Part shown: one piece after another, positions 10,228 through 20,779 of the stretch
Position numbering within the stretch: the first letter of the stretch is position 1
How the letters are laid out: each line of letters starts with the position of its first letter
Source: CAWFFV01 sp963814985
GTDB lineage: Bacteria > Chloroflexota > Ktedonobacteria > Ktedonobacterales > Ktedonobacteraceae
DNA length: 64,000 bases
Reading direction: 5' to 3'
Assembly: GCA_963814985.1 (NCBI GenBank)
Contig: CAWFFV010000047.1
Coordinates: 1-64,000, forward strand
Translations under genes and position numbers: made by a program
Notes under the pieces: generated by a model
What the model was told of the DNA's origin: nothing
Database searches by the model: none
What the model saw: the letters and a program-made list of their open reading frames with translations, nothing else

Positions 10228-11860
10228 ATGGCAAAGGCCACGAAAACGATCCGGCAGAGTTTGAACTATCCGCCGCAGTATGCTGACTACTTCGCGGCAA
10301 ACCAGGCCCTCTTCAATCGTGTCGTGGCCTTCTATTTTGAGGTCATCCAGGCGCACGAAGGCATGCTTGCTCTCACCAACAAAGAGGCCCTCACGGCCCT
10401 GGAGAAGCTCACGCATGCAACGGAGACAAACCCCCACCCGATCATGCCGCTCACCGATCTCGCGCCGAGATATCCCGGCTATGTTCCGACGTGCTGCCAT
10501 CAATGCCGCGCTCGGCTCGGCCCGCTCCTTCTTCTCCTCTCTCAAACAATGGCGAGCACGTAAGGAGAAACACGAAGCCAACCAGACGCAGAAGGGACAA
10601 GAAGCGGCCATTCAGGGGCGCCCACCAGTCCCGCCCCGCTCTTGGAACAAGTCGGTTCCCTTCTACGCGGGCCATGTGGAGAGAGCGATGTGCTCATTCC
10701 ATCCTGCTCAAGGTCTGGACTGGCTCGTGCTGGTCCTGGCTCAAAGTACACACGCTTCGGTCGCGATCTCCCCGATGGTGTTCAGATGGGCAGTCCTGCA
10801 CTGGTTCGCAGGGGAGATCGCTGGTGGTTGCATACCCCCATCGAAAAGACATTCGCAAGCCCCCGCAAAAGTCGGAGAGCAACTCACCGCCACCGAGACA
10901 CGTATCTGTGCGGTCGATCTCAATCTCGACCAGCACTTAGCTGTGTGCAGCGTCCAGACCGTTGACGGCACCATCCTGGCCACTTCCTTCATCGGGGATG
11001 GCACAGCGGTATCGGGCTGTAGGAAGAAACAGCTTGGACGTATTGCACGCAACCGATCACAGACTGGCATCATCGCCGAGAACGAACAGGACAATGCCGA
11101 CCTCTGGGCGCAAAATCAGGCACGTGGATGAACAGATCGCGCACCTGGTGAGCGCCGCATTGTCCAGTTCGCCAGCGAGCACAGGGCGAGTATTCTCGTC
11201 TTCGAGCATCTGGGCAACCTCGACCAGAGAAGGGCAGGTATTCGCGTCGGGGCAATACGAAACGGGCCTACTGGATGAAAGGGCGCATTTTCCGCTACTG
11301 CAAAGTACAAGGCGTGGAATGCAGGCGGTATCATCACGAGCCCGTGTGAATCCGCGCAATACGAGCCGGGAATGCCATCGCTGCCATGCGCCTGGTCGTG
11401 CGCTACAACCAGGGACACCCCGATGGAGGGCTATACTCCCGGCGCTCGCTCTCTGCTTCTGCCCACAGTGCCAGATGCGCGGACCACGCCGACCGCAATG
11501 CCAGCCTCACGATCGGACAGCGCTTGATCGAGCGCTACTCAAGAATCTTTGAAGGAAAAGCCTCATGCTCTGGTGCGACGTGCGAAGAGGGAGCCGAAAG
11601 GCTCAGGTGTTGGGATCTCCCAGGATGCCAAACGCAAGATGGGACCATCTATCGCTGCAGGCAAGGCATGGAGATCATGCCAACGGGCATGGCACCGCCC
11701 GGAGAGGAAGGCGCCGGATGGGCGCGCCCCCTCAGATATTGCGTCCCAACTACGGATTCACTTTGAGTAGTGGCTACGCCACATCTCTCAGGAATACCGA
11801 CTACGGCACAGTGTCAGAAGCTGCTGGGCTTTAGCCCATGCGGAGTGTCACACGCCCAGA
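10080..11860 (+). mobile_element. IS605-like TnpB element without TnpA, decayed
   Basis: The element is bounded by hairpin-forming TGGGCTTTAGCCC at its left end (10082-10094) and GGGCTTTAGCCC at its right end (about 11827-11838). This fits the subterminal hairpins recognised by Y1 transposases in the IS200/IS605 group. Only a tnpB-type gene lies inside and there is no tnpA, so it would have needed TnpA in trans. The region after the tnpB stop could hold the guide RNA end. Confidence 0.6.
10228..11770 (+). pseudogene. tnpB: TnpB (IS605 OrfB) RNA-guided nuclease, several frameshifts
   Basis: An ATG at 10228, 8 bases after a GGAGCAGGGAGAAAAGAG leader, opens a frame with a typical TnpB N-terminus (NQALFNRVVAFYFEVIQAHE). 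Frame changes near 10485, 11060-11130 and 11540 lead through AINAALGSARSFFSSLKQW and the RuvC-I block AVDLNLDQHLAVCSVQT. Next come a zinc-finger trace (SRECHRCHA) and a C-terminal tail (ALVRRAKREPKGSG). TnpB proteins cut DNA using an RNA from the element's end. At least three breaks make this copy non-functional. Confidence 0.75.
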
Positions 11861-11921
11861 TTGCGGTGGCCTGGAGAGGTCGCTGTGGATTCGGAAACAT
11901 TTATGGAAAGGAGGTGAACAC

Positions 11922-12053
11922 ATGGTTTTCCGAAATGCGTCGTCTCTTTGCTGCTTGCAACCCCGTCACAGCTCAATCTCCATAGCGATTGGCGTTGCTG
12001 CTGGTGAAGGCGGGTGGGATCTCGAAGATGCCAATCACTACCGCAAGAAGTAG
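11922..12053 (+). CDS. Candidate lasso-peptide precursor, 43 residues
   Basis: The ATG at 11922 follows the strongest ribosome site seen in the window (AAAGGAGGTG, 6 bases upstream). The product has a hydrophobic, Ser-rich leader ending SIAIGVAA. It continues as GEGGWDLEDANHYRKK, which could be a core with Gly1 and an acceptor at Glu8 or Asp9, as lasso rings need. The usual leader Thr at position -2 is Ala here, which weakens the case. It lies directly upstream of the asparagine-synthetase-like, PqqD-like and B2-like pieces of a decayed lasso cluster. Precursor-first is a common order in such clusters. The call rests mainly on that context. Confidence 0.35.
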   Translation: MVFRNASSLCCLQPRHSSISIAIGVAAGEGGWDLEDANHYRKK

Positions 12054-12071
12054 GTTCCTGTCATAGCAATT

Positions 12072-12114
12072 GCCCGTAGGAAGCACCGAGCAAGATAGTT
12101 CCTATGGGCTTTTT
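12072..12114 (+). terminator. Rho-independent terminator or attenuator
   Basis: The arms GCCCGTAGGAA (12072-12082) and TTCCTATGGGC (12099-12109) pair fully if one G-U pair is allowed, and five T residues follow. It lies between the candidate precursor ORF and the cyclase-like gene. An attenuator there would let the precursor be made in excess. Confidence 0.65.
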
Positions 12115-12152
12115 GCTGTTCCGTGCTCTATCTCACACAAAGGAGACTTCAC

Positions 12153-14058
12153 GTGAGGTTCAAGTTTAATTATCGCTATACAGGATTTTATGGTCAGATG
12201 TATGAAACGTCAGGCCCCTGGCACTACCGTCTGTTGGAAACTTGGCGCTCCAGGGGCACCATTTTTGAGGAAAAACGGAGCCATCCAATGGTTCCATCCT
12301 CACATGAGCGGAGAGTAGAACCGCTTCCGCAAACGCCAGAAGGGCAAATCTTCCTTGCCGGTCTCGTCTGGTCACAGGAAAACGCGGTAGAAAACATTGC
12401 CAATACGCTTATTGCTAGCATTATGAGCGGGAAATACGACGGATCTCGCTACTACCAGTGAGAATGCGGCAGGTTGCTTCATCAGGCATGACGGAACCGT
12501 CTATCTCTGGGTCGGCTGTGCATCAAATGACCACGTATTCTATCGAGCGGACAGCAGACAATTCTCCTGGTCTACAAATCCTCTTGATTTGGTTTCCTCT
12601 GAGGATGACTTAAATACCTGAAATCTGACGCAGATGTTGCCATGGAGACGACGCCTTCATCTACAATAAGGAGAAGGTGCGACGAGTCAAACAAGGACAT
12701 CTTGTCAGGATCCAGGTCTGATAAGTCGAGGAAGCGTGATAGTACACGATGTTGCGTTCGACCGCTTTCTCCCCGACTCTTGTCTGTCATCCGGGACACT
12801 GACATTGGAGAGCGCATCCGATTCACGCGTGAGGCACTACGCAAATGCATGTACGCCCCCTTGTGGTGCGGGGAACCAGTGGGCATAATGCTCGAGTGGC
12901 GGATCGGGTTCTGCCGCGCTCCTTGAGGCAATGAAGCAGGTAGGCGTCAACGTGATCGCCTACCATATCGAGTCTCAGGAACCTACCGGCTCCGAATATC
13001 GATTTGCGCGTATGGCTTGCGATGCCTTAAACGTTCCACTGGTGCGTATTCCCATGAGCAGCGGCCCGGATTACCTCTCCGCAGCCTGGCAGTTTCCCCA
13101 TCCTGACGGCCATCCCTCGGGCGAGATGGTTCGAACAAATAGCCCACAAGAGTCAGACAAGATGGCGTCACGCTGGCTGGTGACTGGAGCGGGAGATGAC
13201 CACGCCTTCGGGCCAGAAATGGAGTACGGGGTCTCTCCGATTCTCTCCGCCAGGATACCCTGGCGAAAAAAGAGAAAGATGTTAGTGGACTGCTCTCGAC
13301 TGACTGGAACATCATTGACATCTTGAGAAGCGCTGTGGCCGTGGCCGCCGGAGACTCGATTGGTCTTACCTATTGGCTGGTCCGAACAGGAAGATCGTCA
13401 GATGAGGAGAGCGGACTTCTTGACCCAGCTTCCTCCAGATTCCCGCAGGGAGATAGATGCTGCTCTATTGCATTCACCCTGCTTCACTCCCCAGGGACTC
13501 GCCATGGAACTGACCATGTTACAGCCGCAAGGCATTCGACTGTATTATCCCTACTATCACCGTGAGGTCCAGGCACTCTCTCTTGCTCTCCAGGATGCTT
13601 ATAGACTCATGCCGGCAGCAAGCCTTCCTCCTCACATCGCCGCTCTTGTCCCGAACTTGGCAAGAGTCGTTGACAAACCGGTTCTGAGACTGGCTTGCGG
13701 AGCCACACACCTGCCCCAAGAGGTCGTGTGGCGTACCTGGGGTGTCTGCACACAAGCACCTATCCAGGAGTTTTGTCTGAATCACTCCCAGTTGCTCCAA
13801 GATATCCTCGCAAACGACTTGTGCTTAGCCCGGATGAAGATCCTTGATCCCTCTTGCTTGGAGCAAGTTCTGGCGAGTCGCACGGCTATTCGCAACAACT
13901 ACACGTCCCTGGTGGCAAGCGCCCTGGTCGAAATCTTTCTCAAGAAGGCGTTCCGCGATCAGTGTGAGAGAGGAGGCCCACTATGGAAGAAGGAACATCT
14001 ACCAGAGTCGCCTACTCGTCTGGTGACTACGATTACGATGGGTGTGGATACCTTTTAG
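12153..14058 (+). pseudogene. Asparagine-synthetase-like lasso cyclase (C protein), decayed
   Basis: A GTG at 12153 after AAAGGAGA begins a chain of fragments that together span about 635 codons, the usual length for this family. The order is as expected. An N-terminal amidotransferase-like domain (CFIRHDGTVYLWVGCASNDH, then SWSTNPLDLV) comes first. A PP-loop-like SSGGSGSAALLEAM near 12890-12930 follows, continued by VIAYHIESQEPTGSEYRFAR. The C-terminal helical domain is at 13360-14058. Frame changes or stops occur near 12460, 12620, 12900 and 13320. The family activates a side-chain carboxylate with ATP and closes an amide. Neighbouring PqqD-, B2- and exporter-like genes point to lasso-peptide cyclisation rather than asparagine synthesis. 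It is not functional as read. Confidence 0.6.
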
Positions 14059-14290
14059 ACATCAGACGTGGTATGCTGAAAGAGCTGAACGAGCACTATA
14101 ACTGCACTTCTAAGCGCTGTACTGCGTAGCACATCGCGGGCGGAGGCAATCCGTTTCCTCTCTTTGCCGATTAGGGACGAGGCGCCCGGAGGCGGAAGTT
14201 TCAGTTTTGCTGGAGCAACTGGAGAGCCAAGGGTTTGTTGAGCTTATCGGCAGCCGACCGGACTTTCGAAGTTCCTCATGTACGAGCAAT
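13983..14290 (+). pseudogene. PqqD-like RRE protein (lasso B1), broken
   Basis: The ATG at 13983 lies within the end of the cyclase-like gene. It gives YDGCGYLLDIRRGMLKELNE, matching the start pattern of PqqD-type leader-binding domains (short beta strand, then LDIRRG). A stop follows at about 14130. The family's C-terminal helix (EAEVSVLLEQLESQGFVELI) appears in another frame at 14195-14255. Such domains bind the leader peptide and deliver it to the protease and cyclase. At least two lesions are needed to explain the break. Confidence 0.5.
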
Positions 14291-14394
14291 CTGCAACGAA
14301 ACAGTCCACTCTTTTCACCCAGTCACACTCAGACAGCGGATAGCGAGTGCAGGCCATATCGTTTTCGTCTTAAAATGAGCTGCGAAAGGCGGGT

Positions 14395-14725
14395 GATGGA
14401 CTCTATAGAGCGTATCGATATATCCATAGCCTCAAACTACAATGAGTATCCTCTCGACTGAAGATGCACTTTGGACAGTAAAAAGAGAGGAGTACTGGTT
14501 TTATCGGATCGTCACTGGTCTGTTTGAGCGTCGGATTGCCCGCTGAACTCGGGCGAAGTTCCGGGGGAGGATGGGTCTGTATGGTCAGAGCCTTCGCTTT
14601 GTGCGCCTATCTGCTGATCATCGGCGTTCCGGGCTCAAATCATCATTGCACGGCCGAAATACGGTTCCCGAAGCGGCTTCAAGCTCGATGTATGGGTGGA
14701 GTTGAACGGGGGAGCCTATCAATGA
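14395..14725 (+). pseudogene. Transglutaminase-like B2 leader peptidase, fragmentary
   Basis: The pieces fit the lasso B2 family. A Cys-containing helix (CMVRAFALCAYLLIIGVP) stands where the catalytic Cys is expected. Then, after a frame change, GFKLDVWVELNGGAYQ takes the place of the usual His-Ala-Trp-Val-Glu block. The catalytic His reads as Asp here, so this would be inactive even without the shift. An upstream frame (WTVKREEYWFYRIVTGLFER) resembles the helical N-terminus. The boundaries are approximate. Confidence 0.4.
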
Positions 14726-14888
14726 AGTTCCCAACATTGGGACAGGTATCGTATTCTGTCTGCATTTCCGTCATCAAAAGTCCTTTCGGTGGATACCCAC
14801 TGCCTCCAGACGTGGAGGAAAGAAAGGCACCCGCAGGTGCTAAAATGAAGAATATTGACAAATTTCGGTATATATGAGAAATTTTTGC

Positions 14889-16140
14889 ATGGACAGAACG
14901 ATAGTAGCACAACTGAATGAACCCTGAGCAGAGAACTTCTTGGATCGAACGATGCAAGAGCATACGGCATGTTTCAATGCTGTAGCTCGTCAAGGGTTCG
15001 AGACGGGATGCAGCAATGGAGTCGAGTTGCACAAAGCAACCTATTATCCCTTGCGTGCTGCTTACCCTGATCTGCCTGCTCAATTGGTGTGCGCCGCTCG
15101 CGTCAAGGCTACTGAAGCAGTCAAATCGGCTCTCACCTGGAAAAAGAAACATGCAGCTCGCTATCCCAAGCTGGTTGAGAAAGCCAAGAAGCAGGGGAGA
15201 CCAATTCCCAAATTCAAGCCCATTCGCTGTCCACAATCGCCTGCTGCTCCTATCCGCTGACATCGACGCCCGTCATATTGGGTCAAATGGAAAGCATGAC
15301 GTGCTCTCTTGCCACTGTCTCGGGTCGTGTTAAGATGGGCTTTACAGTCCCTCAGCACGCTAACAAATACATTGGCGGAAAGTCTGCTCTGCGGATCTCT
15401 GTTATCATCACGGGCGTCATTATTCCTCCATATCGTTGTGAATATCCCTGCTCCTGTTGTCGACCCCTGCTCTGATGTGATTGGTGTTGACCTCGGCTTG
15501 AATAGGCCAGCCGTGACCAGCAATCGCCAGTTCTTGGGAGATCGTCAGTGGAAAGAGCAGGAACGCCGCATCTTCCGCCTCCGTCGCAAGCTTCAAGCGA
15601 AGGGAACCAAATCTGCTAAAAGGCACCTGAAAAAGCTTTCGGGCAAACTGTTTCGGCAGAGAAGAGACCATGATCACGCTCCAAGCGCATCGTTCAAAAT
15701 GCCACCCCTGGCAGTACCATTGTTCTTGGAATCTTGAGCACTATTCGCGAGCGTGTCGCCGACAAGAAAGGTGAGGGGCAACGCCGTCTGCATTCCTGGT
15801 CGTTTGCCCATTCCAGAGCTTTCTGGCATATAAAGCCGAAGCACGCGGTATCGAGGTCTCAAAGTCGACCCTCGTCACACCTCGCAGATGTGTAACAGGT
15901 GCAAACATCAGGCTCGCAATAATTGTCGTTCTCAATTGCTTTTCCTTTGCCGTGCTCCTGTGGTTACTTCATAATGCCTATTTAAACGGCGCATACAATA
16001 TTCGAGAGAAGTACGTCTCGACTTTTGCCGACTTCGGTACATCCTTCGTCGGTGGGGAGCCTGTCAAGTCCCGATTGTCTCAGACCTTCGGGTTTAGGGA
16101 CAAGCTCATCCCCTTCAGGGGATTGAGTCACTTGACTTAA
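14889..16140 (+). pseudogene. tnpB: TnpB (IS605 OrfB) relic inserted in the lasso-like cluster
   Basis: From the ATG at 14889 the fragments show ACFNAVARQGFETGCSNG and TYYPLRAAYPDLPAQLVC, a typical TnpB N-terminal half. The RuvC-I block DVIGVDLGLNRPAVTSN is near 15478-15530. A zinc-finger trace and the RuvC-III end DLNGAYNIREKY (15960-16010) follow in other frames. The 3' end carries a hairpin ATCCCCTTCAGGGGAT (16108-16123), probably the element's right end. Multiple frameshifts make it inactive. It separates the B2-like piece from the exporter, so the cluster was interrupted after it was assembled. Confidence 0.7.
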
Positions 16141-16311
16141 CTGCTATACTTGGGTCATTGCATGACAGTGACAGACAATTATGCTTCCGAAAAAACACCT
16201 TATGCTCTTTTCTGCAGCGGAGAAAAGCCAATAGCTGCTCCACCTCTATTGGCGTTCCTCTGTGATCTCCGTCTAGTGCATGTCGTAGTGAGGAGGGGAT
16301 TGATCACAGCT

Positions 16312-18210
16312 ATGATGAAAGATATGGCTCTTTATTTACCGCTACCTTGTTCCCGCATTGCGTCCCTACCTCTGGGCTATCTTGGGAAGCTTAGGCTTAA
16401 CAGGAATGGTGATAGGTATTGACCTTTTACAACCCTATTGCTTCAAGTGGTTACTAGATGCGGCAACGATGTCCATCAATTACCATGTCGTGATCATCGT
16501 CTTGCTTTGCCTCTTAGGGCTGATCGTGATACGCTTCTTTGAGCTATTGGGAAGTGTATGCACGATCACGAGTGGTTAAAGGCATTCGTCAGTATCGAGC
16601 ACACCTCTTTCGACACCTCTTCATCTACCATTCCCGACGCTCCATGAGCTTCCAAGCGAGTCCTGGAGAATTGCGTAATGACGGATAGCGGGACGATTGG
16701 GAGAGTTTATGTAATCCCGAACGGGATTGTTCCATTGATCGCGCAATATCTTGTGCAAGCCCTTGCCCTCGCCGTTTTGATTTTGCTGTCAATTGGCAAA
16801 TTGGCGTGGCCTCCATGCTCAAATATTCCCCTCGGTTGGGTCATAACTCAGGGAATGACCCGTCGCAATCACGAGCGATTAGTCCAGCTGAGCACACTCG
16901 CAGAAGAGGGCACACGTTTCTGCAAGAGGTTCATGCCTGCCTGCGCGAGGTACGGGCGACCGGCAATGAAGCTGGAGAAACACAGCGTTGGAAGCAATGG
17001 TTGCATAAGTATGGGAAAGCTCACGACCCTCTCAACCACCAAAAATCGCTTTATACGAGAGACGCTCAATCGTTTGATTGAGTGGATTGGCCTCTGTATT
17101 GTCTATGGATGGGGCGTTTGGCAACTGTTCCAGCATGCTATTACCATTGGGACGGTCTTTAGCCATTGGGATCTACGTGAGCAGTTCTACACTATAATTC
17201 GCCTCCATTTTGAGCGTCCGTATTGAGACGGGTGAGGAGCAAATGCACTGCAAGCAATCAACGAAGACTAAGCACTACCACGAGAATGGCCAGACCAAAG
17301 GTCAAGACTTGGGAGAAGTTGAAGGGAAGGCTGGAGTTTTCCGGTGTGACCTTTTCCTACAATGGCAGCGAGGAAAATGTGCAAGATATTTCGTTTGCCA
17401 GCGTCCCCGGTAGATTACCGGCATTGTCGGACCAAGCGGCAGTGGCAAAAGTATGCTTATCAACCTCTGCATGCGGTTTTATACACCAAGCAAGGAAAGA
17501 TTCTTTTAGATGGGCAGGATATCACAGAGATTGCACCGCATGCTCTTCGCAAGCAGATAGGGGTTGTCTCCCAGGATGCGCAACTCTTGGGACACGACAA
17601 TCCGGGAGAATTTGCTCTACGGATTGCACCAGCAAGTACCGTGGGAATATGTCCTTGAGATTTGCCAGAAGACGCTTGACATGAAATTGTAGAAGTTGCC
17701 GGCAGGGTACGAAACTGTCGGGTGCCCATGGAGCAATGCTATCTGGCGGCGAGAGGCAACTATTGGCTGGCTCGGCTTCTCCTGGCCGAAACGCAGGTTT
17801 TACTTTTAGATGAAGCAACATCAGCTCTCGATTTGCAGACCGAGGCTGCGATTACACAAACGTTGCTTGAGATGTGTTCGATGAAAAATCGTCTATTTGT
17901 AGCACATCGCCTAGCTACCGTACAAAGGGCCGATCATATCATTGTCATCAAAGATGGACAGATCGTAGAAGAAGGTTCACCCAAGACGCTCTGCCAACAG
18001 AATGGCCTCTATAAAATCCTCTATGATACCCAAAAACTAGGTGCAAGAACTGAGCACGACCGTAGAACGATCTCCCACAAATTGGGCAACGAAGCAATAG
18101 TGGAGGACAAAAAAGCACAGAAATATACTTGCTCTTGCCTAAGAGCAACGCGTTCATCACGCTCTCACATGGAGACAAAACTGTGCTGCGGGCCAAATTC
18201 GCTGACATAG
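16312..18210 (+). pseudogene. ABC exporter (fused permease and ATPase), decayed
   Basis: The first part has membrane segments (GSLGLTGMVIGIDLLQPYC and VVIIVLLCLLGLIVIRFFE), with later permease pieces in other frames. The ATPase part holds an altered Walker A (VGPSGSGKS-like across a frame change near 17420-17450), a Q-loop (QIGVVSQDAQLLG), Walker B (VLLLDEATSALD, 17800-17835) and the H-loop (FVAHRLATVQRADHIIVI). The signature motif lies in a damaged stretch near 17740. The layout is that of a type I exporter of about 600 residues. Position makes it the likely D protein (export and immunity) of the lasso-like cluster. It carries at least four breaks. Confidence 0.65.
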
Positions 18211-18566
18211 TGCTGAAAGCTGGTCGAGGCTTCAATGCATGACCAGCTTGTCCTCGTGAGTTCTTCACGCCTTCTTCCTCCACAGCCACGATGGCTTTTT
18301 CGGGCTGACCCGCCGCCAATTCGGTCGAGCACCGGCTGGATAACGTTGAAAGGGTAACCAGCCTCTCTGAGCAAGGCCACAACCCGTAGGCGGCGCATTC
18401 ATGCTCGTCGTAAGAAGACGGTAGCGGCGGGTGGTGCTGCTCGCGAACCGGTGCAACAAGCCCCGCCGTTCCCAGCAAAATGCAAGGCGGAGACACGCAC
18501 GCTCACCCGTTTGGCAGCCTCACCCAACTTTGGACCCGTTGAGGAGGAGAGGTGCGAGGCGGCGAG

Positions 18567-20123
18567 CTGTCTCTTACCCACATCTTTCTATTCAAGTAAA
18601 AGTTGAGATGCAAGGGCGACTCCTTCGAGCAAGGTTTGGATGTAGAGCCATCCTTTCCAGAGGGTTTTCCAACCAGGCTCTCCATCGCCCTTGCGTCCTA
18701 AATAGCCGCCGGCCTGGGCAATGCGATGCCAACACCTTCGCGTGGTTAATTGATCGGGAGAAACTCTGGCCAGATGCGCAACGACCTTCACCAGATCAGG
18801 CGGCAGAACCTCCTGAGCTAGCCGCTCAGGCTCCTGGCGGGCGATCGATCGCAATTGCAGCAGCCGGACGGCTAACGGAGCGAGAAACCCCAGGAGTCGA
18901 CGCAATCCTTCAAAGGTCTGCAGTTGCCGTTCTTCAATCAAGCATCCCGTTTTGAGGCATTGATGATAATCTTCTACGATCCAGCGCATCCGATACCACT
19001 CGACACGCTCCCATGCCTGCTCTTCATTTTCCACCATCACTGAGGTGATCAGCAGCCACTCCAGGGCTTCAACTCCCTCAGGTGGCTCGGGTTCCCAGGT
19101 TCTGACGACCGTGACCACCATTGGCCGCTCGTCTTTGCCCGCTTCTCCATCGGGTGGCCACAGCCGTAGCGTTCCCCAACTGATCCACAGTTTGGCCTCT
19201 CGCCCGTCGCGCTTTTGATTGCCGTCCAGCGAGAGCGTTTGTTGACCCATCGAAGGCCAGCTTCTGACTTCGTCAAACAGATGGCGCACCGGTTCGTGTT
19301 TGGCGGATCGTTGTTTTCCATACCGACGCGCTCCTGCAGGCAAGGCGGCGTTGGCTTGATCCACCAGCAGGTCGACCCGCCGATTGTGTTGAACGCGCAC
19401 TTCAAAGCCGCATCCCTGCTTCTGGCACTCGCGTAGGAACGGAAAAATATCACTGCCTCGATCTCCCACATGAATGTATTCACATCCTTGGGGGGCTTGC
19501 CCAATGCTCTTCGCTTGCCGTTGCCACACCTGGGATTCTTTCTCCTTTCGCTTGTCCCGCTGATGGCTGGTTTCTCCTGCTGGAGCGGGCTGACGCAAAA
19601 AGATTTCCTGAGCCGCCAGTCCCAAAACATGCTTGCTCCTCGGTTCCACCGCCAACACGCTTTGCAGCAGATAGCCCTGATGGGTTCCGTTGCCAATCTG
19701 ACTCAACCCGCTCGTTTTCGGATGGTGTTGAAAATCCACTTCCGTCATATCTTGGATCAGCAAGACCCGGCTTTGCTGCTTCATGAGTTCCCTCGTCTGC
19801 TCCAGATGCGGACGCATCAGCCGCTCATAGCTGACCTGCGGACTCTGCAGAAACCGATATGCCGCTTTGGTGGCTGCATGACTTCCCATTTGCTCGGGCA
19901 ACAACGCCGTTGGTTTGTGTGCCAGATCTCCAGCCAGCTTCACAGCCCTTTCTGTACGTCGTTGATCTCCTAACCGCACCAACCCATACGTCATCACTGC
20001 CCATTCTTTTGCACTTTGCTGGCTATATTCTTCCATCTCTTCTCTTCTTCTTTTTTTACTCTTTCTACTTTTCTCTCCTCCATTCTATCATTCTTTGACA
20101 AGAAAATTGTGGGTAAGAGACAG
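18567..20123 (-). mobile_element. IS4-family (IS50-like) insertion sequence, complete, with target duplication
   Basis: The ends are inverted repeats starting CTGTCTCTTACCCACA, with 21 of 23 positions alike, which resembles the IS50/Tn5 end in sequence and length. Directly outside are identical 9-bp copies of GGCGGCGAG at 18558-18566 and 20124-20132, the target duplication size usual for IS4/IS50. The element is 1557 bp and holds one intact transposase. Intact ends, gene and duplication indicate a recent insertion. Confidence 0.95.
18588..20036 (-). CDS. IS4-family Tn5-like transposase
   Basis: The protein has 482 residues, which is normal for the family. The N-terminal Tn5-type DNA-binding region shows HAATKAAYRFLQSPQVSYE. 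The first catalytic Asp lies in LLIQDMTEVDF and the second in HVGDRGSDIFPFLR. The Y(2)R(3)E(6)K signature is intact as YRMRWIVEDYHQCLK, which carries the catalytic Glu. It cuts and pastes its own element through the inverted repeats at 18567 and 20123. The ATG at 20036 follows GAAGAGATGGAAGAA-like purine-rich sequence. It is the longest unbroken mobile-element gene in the window. Confidence 0.93.
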   Translation of the reverse strand: MEEYSQQSAKEWAVMTYGLVRLGDQRRTERAVKLAGDLAHKPTALLPEQMGSHAATKAAYRFLQSPQVSYERLMRPHLEQTRELMKQQSRVLLIQDMTEVDFQHHPKTSGLSQIGNGTHQGYLLQSVLAVEPRSKHVLGLAAQEIFLRQPAPAGETSHQRDKRKEKESQVWQRQAKSIGQAPQGCEYIHVGDRGSDIFPFLRECQKQGCGFEVRVQHNRRVDLLVDQANAALPAGARRYGKQRSAKHEPVRHLFDEVRSWPSMGQQTLSLDGNQKRDGREAKLWISWGTLRLWPPDGEAGKDERPMVVTVVRTWEPEPPEGVEALEWLLITSVMVENEEQAWERVEWYRMRWIVEDYHQCLKTGCLIEERQLQTFEGLRRLLGFLAPLAVRLLQLRSIARQEPERLAQEVLPPDLVKVVAHLARVSPDQLTTRRCWHRIAQAGGYLGRKGDGEPGWKTLWKGWLYIQTLLEGVALASQLLLE

Positions 20124-20779
20124 GGCGGCGAGGCCGCACCTGCGGCGAAGAGACGCAGGGCAAAGAGCGTCTGCTCCACCTGGAGGCGTTTGCGAGCAAG
20201 CTCGGCATGCCGCTCGTCGATGATTGCAAGCGCAGCGGAAAGGTCGCCCCGGTGAAGCGCTTGCATGATCGCTGACGTTCGGGGCCCGCCGTAGCCCCGA
20301 ACCAGGCTTTTCACCGTTTTGAGTGCAGCCAGATGCTGCTGGGTGTAGAGGCGATAACCGCTTGGGCTCCGCTGTGCTTGCGGGATCAAGCCACTAGCCT
20401 CGTAATTGCGACTTGTTGGACACTGATGTCTCCAGCCAGTGCGAGATCACGGGTCCGCAGACAGGAACGAGCTGTCATGTCAAACTCCCAAGTGCTTTAG
20501 AGACTTCTTTCAATGAATACTTTTCTTTCTACCACATCGAACAAGCATATTGAGCCTGAACAGGAGTTTGATGTACCCAGACATAAGCTCTCGATGCTGC
20601 TTCACCCTCCAGTTGGGCATGAGTGTTGTACAGTAGAAGTGTGATCCAGAAAAAAGTCTGGCCAGCGCGGGATCAAAATGCATGCATATCTGAATTGCAG
20701 AGCTGCCTCAGATGATGCAACAGATGAATACATTGCTGCCATTCGCGGTAGCTTGAAGCGAATGATGGAGGGAACTCAT

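Larger units (their letters stand above)
18165..20478 (-). pseudogene. Double-MerR regulator split by an insertion sequence
   Basis: The start is at 20478 on the minus strand, and the N-terminal MerR HTH ends in SPSGYRLYTQQHLAALKTVK. A one-base loss near 20415 disturbs the first helix (the sequence needed is RNYEASG). After AAGAASPP the gene is cut by the IS at 18567-20123. It resumes with a second MerR HTH (LGEAAKRVSVRVSALHF) and continues to about 18165 (MRRLRVVALLREAGYPFNVI). Two tandem MerR-type domains in one chain is a recurring design in this group. The gene diverges from the hydrolase gene at 20780, which it may have regulated. Confidence 0.65.

Noticed and set aside
12153..14058. Ordinary asparagine synthetase (AsnB)
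   Set aside because: The N-terminus lacks the catalytic Cys at position 2, and the neighbours are PqqD-, B2- and exporter-like, which fits lasso cyclases.
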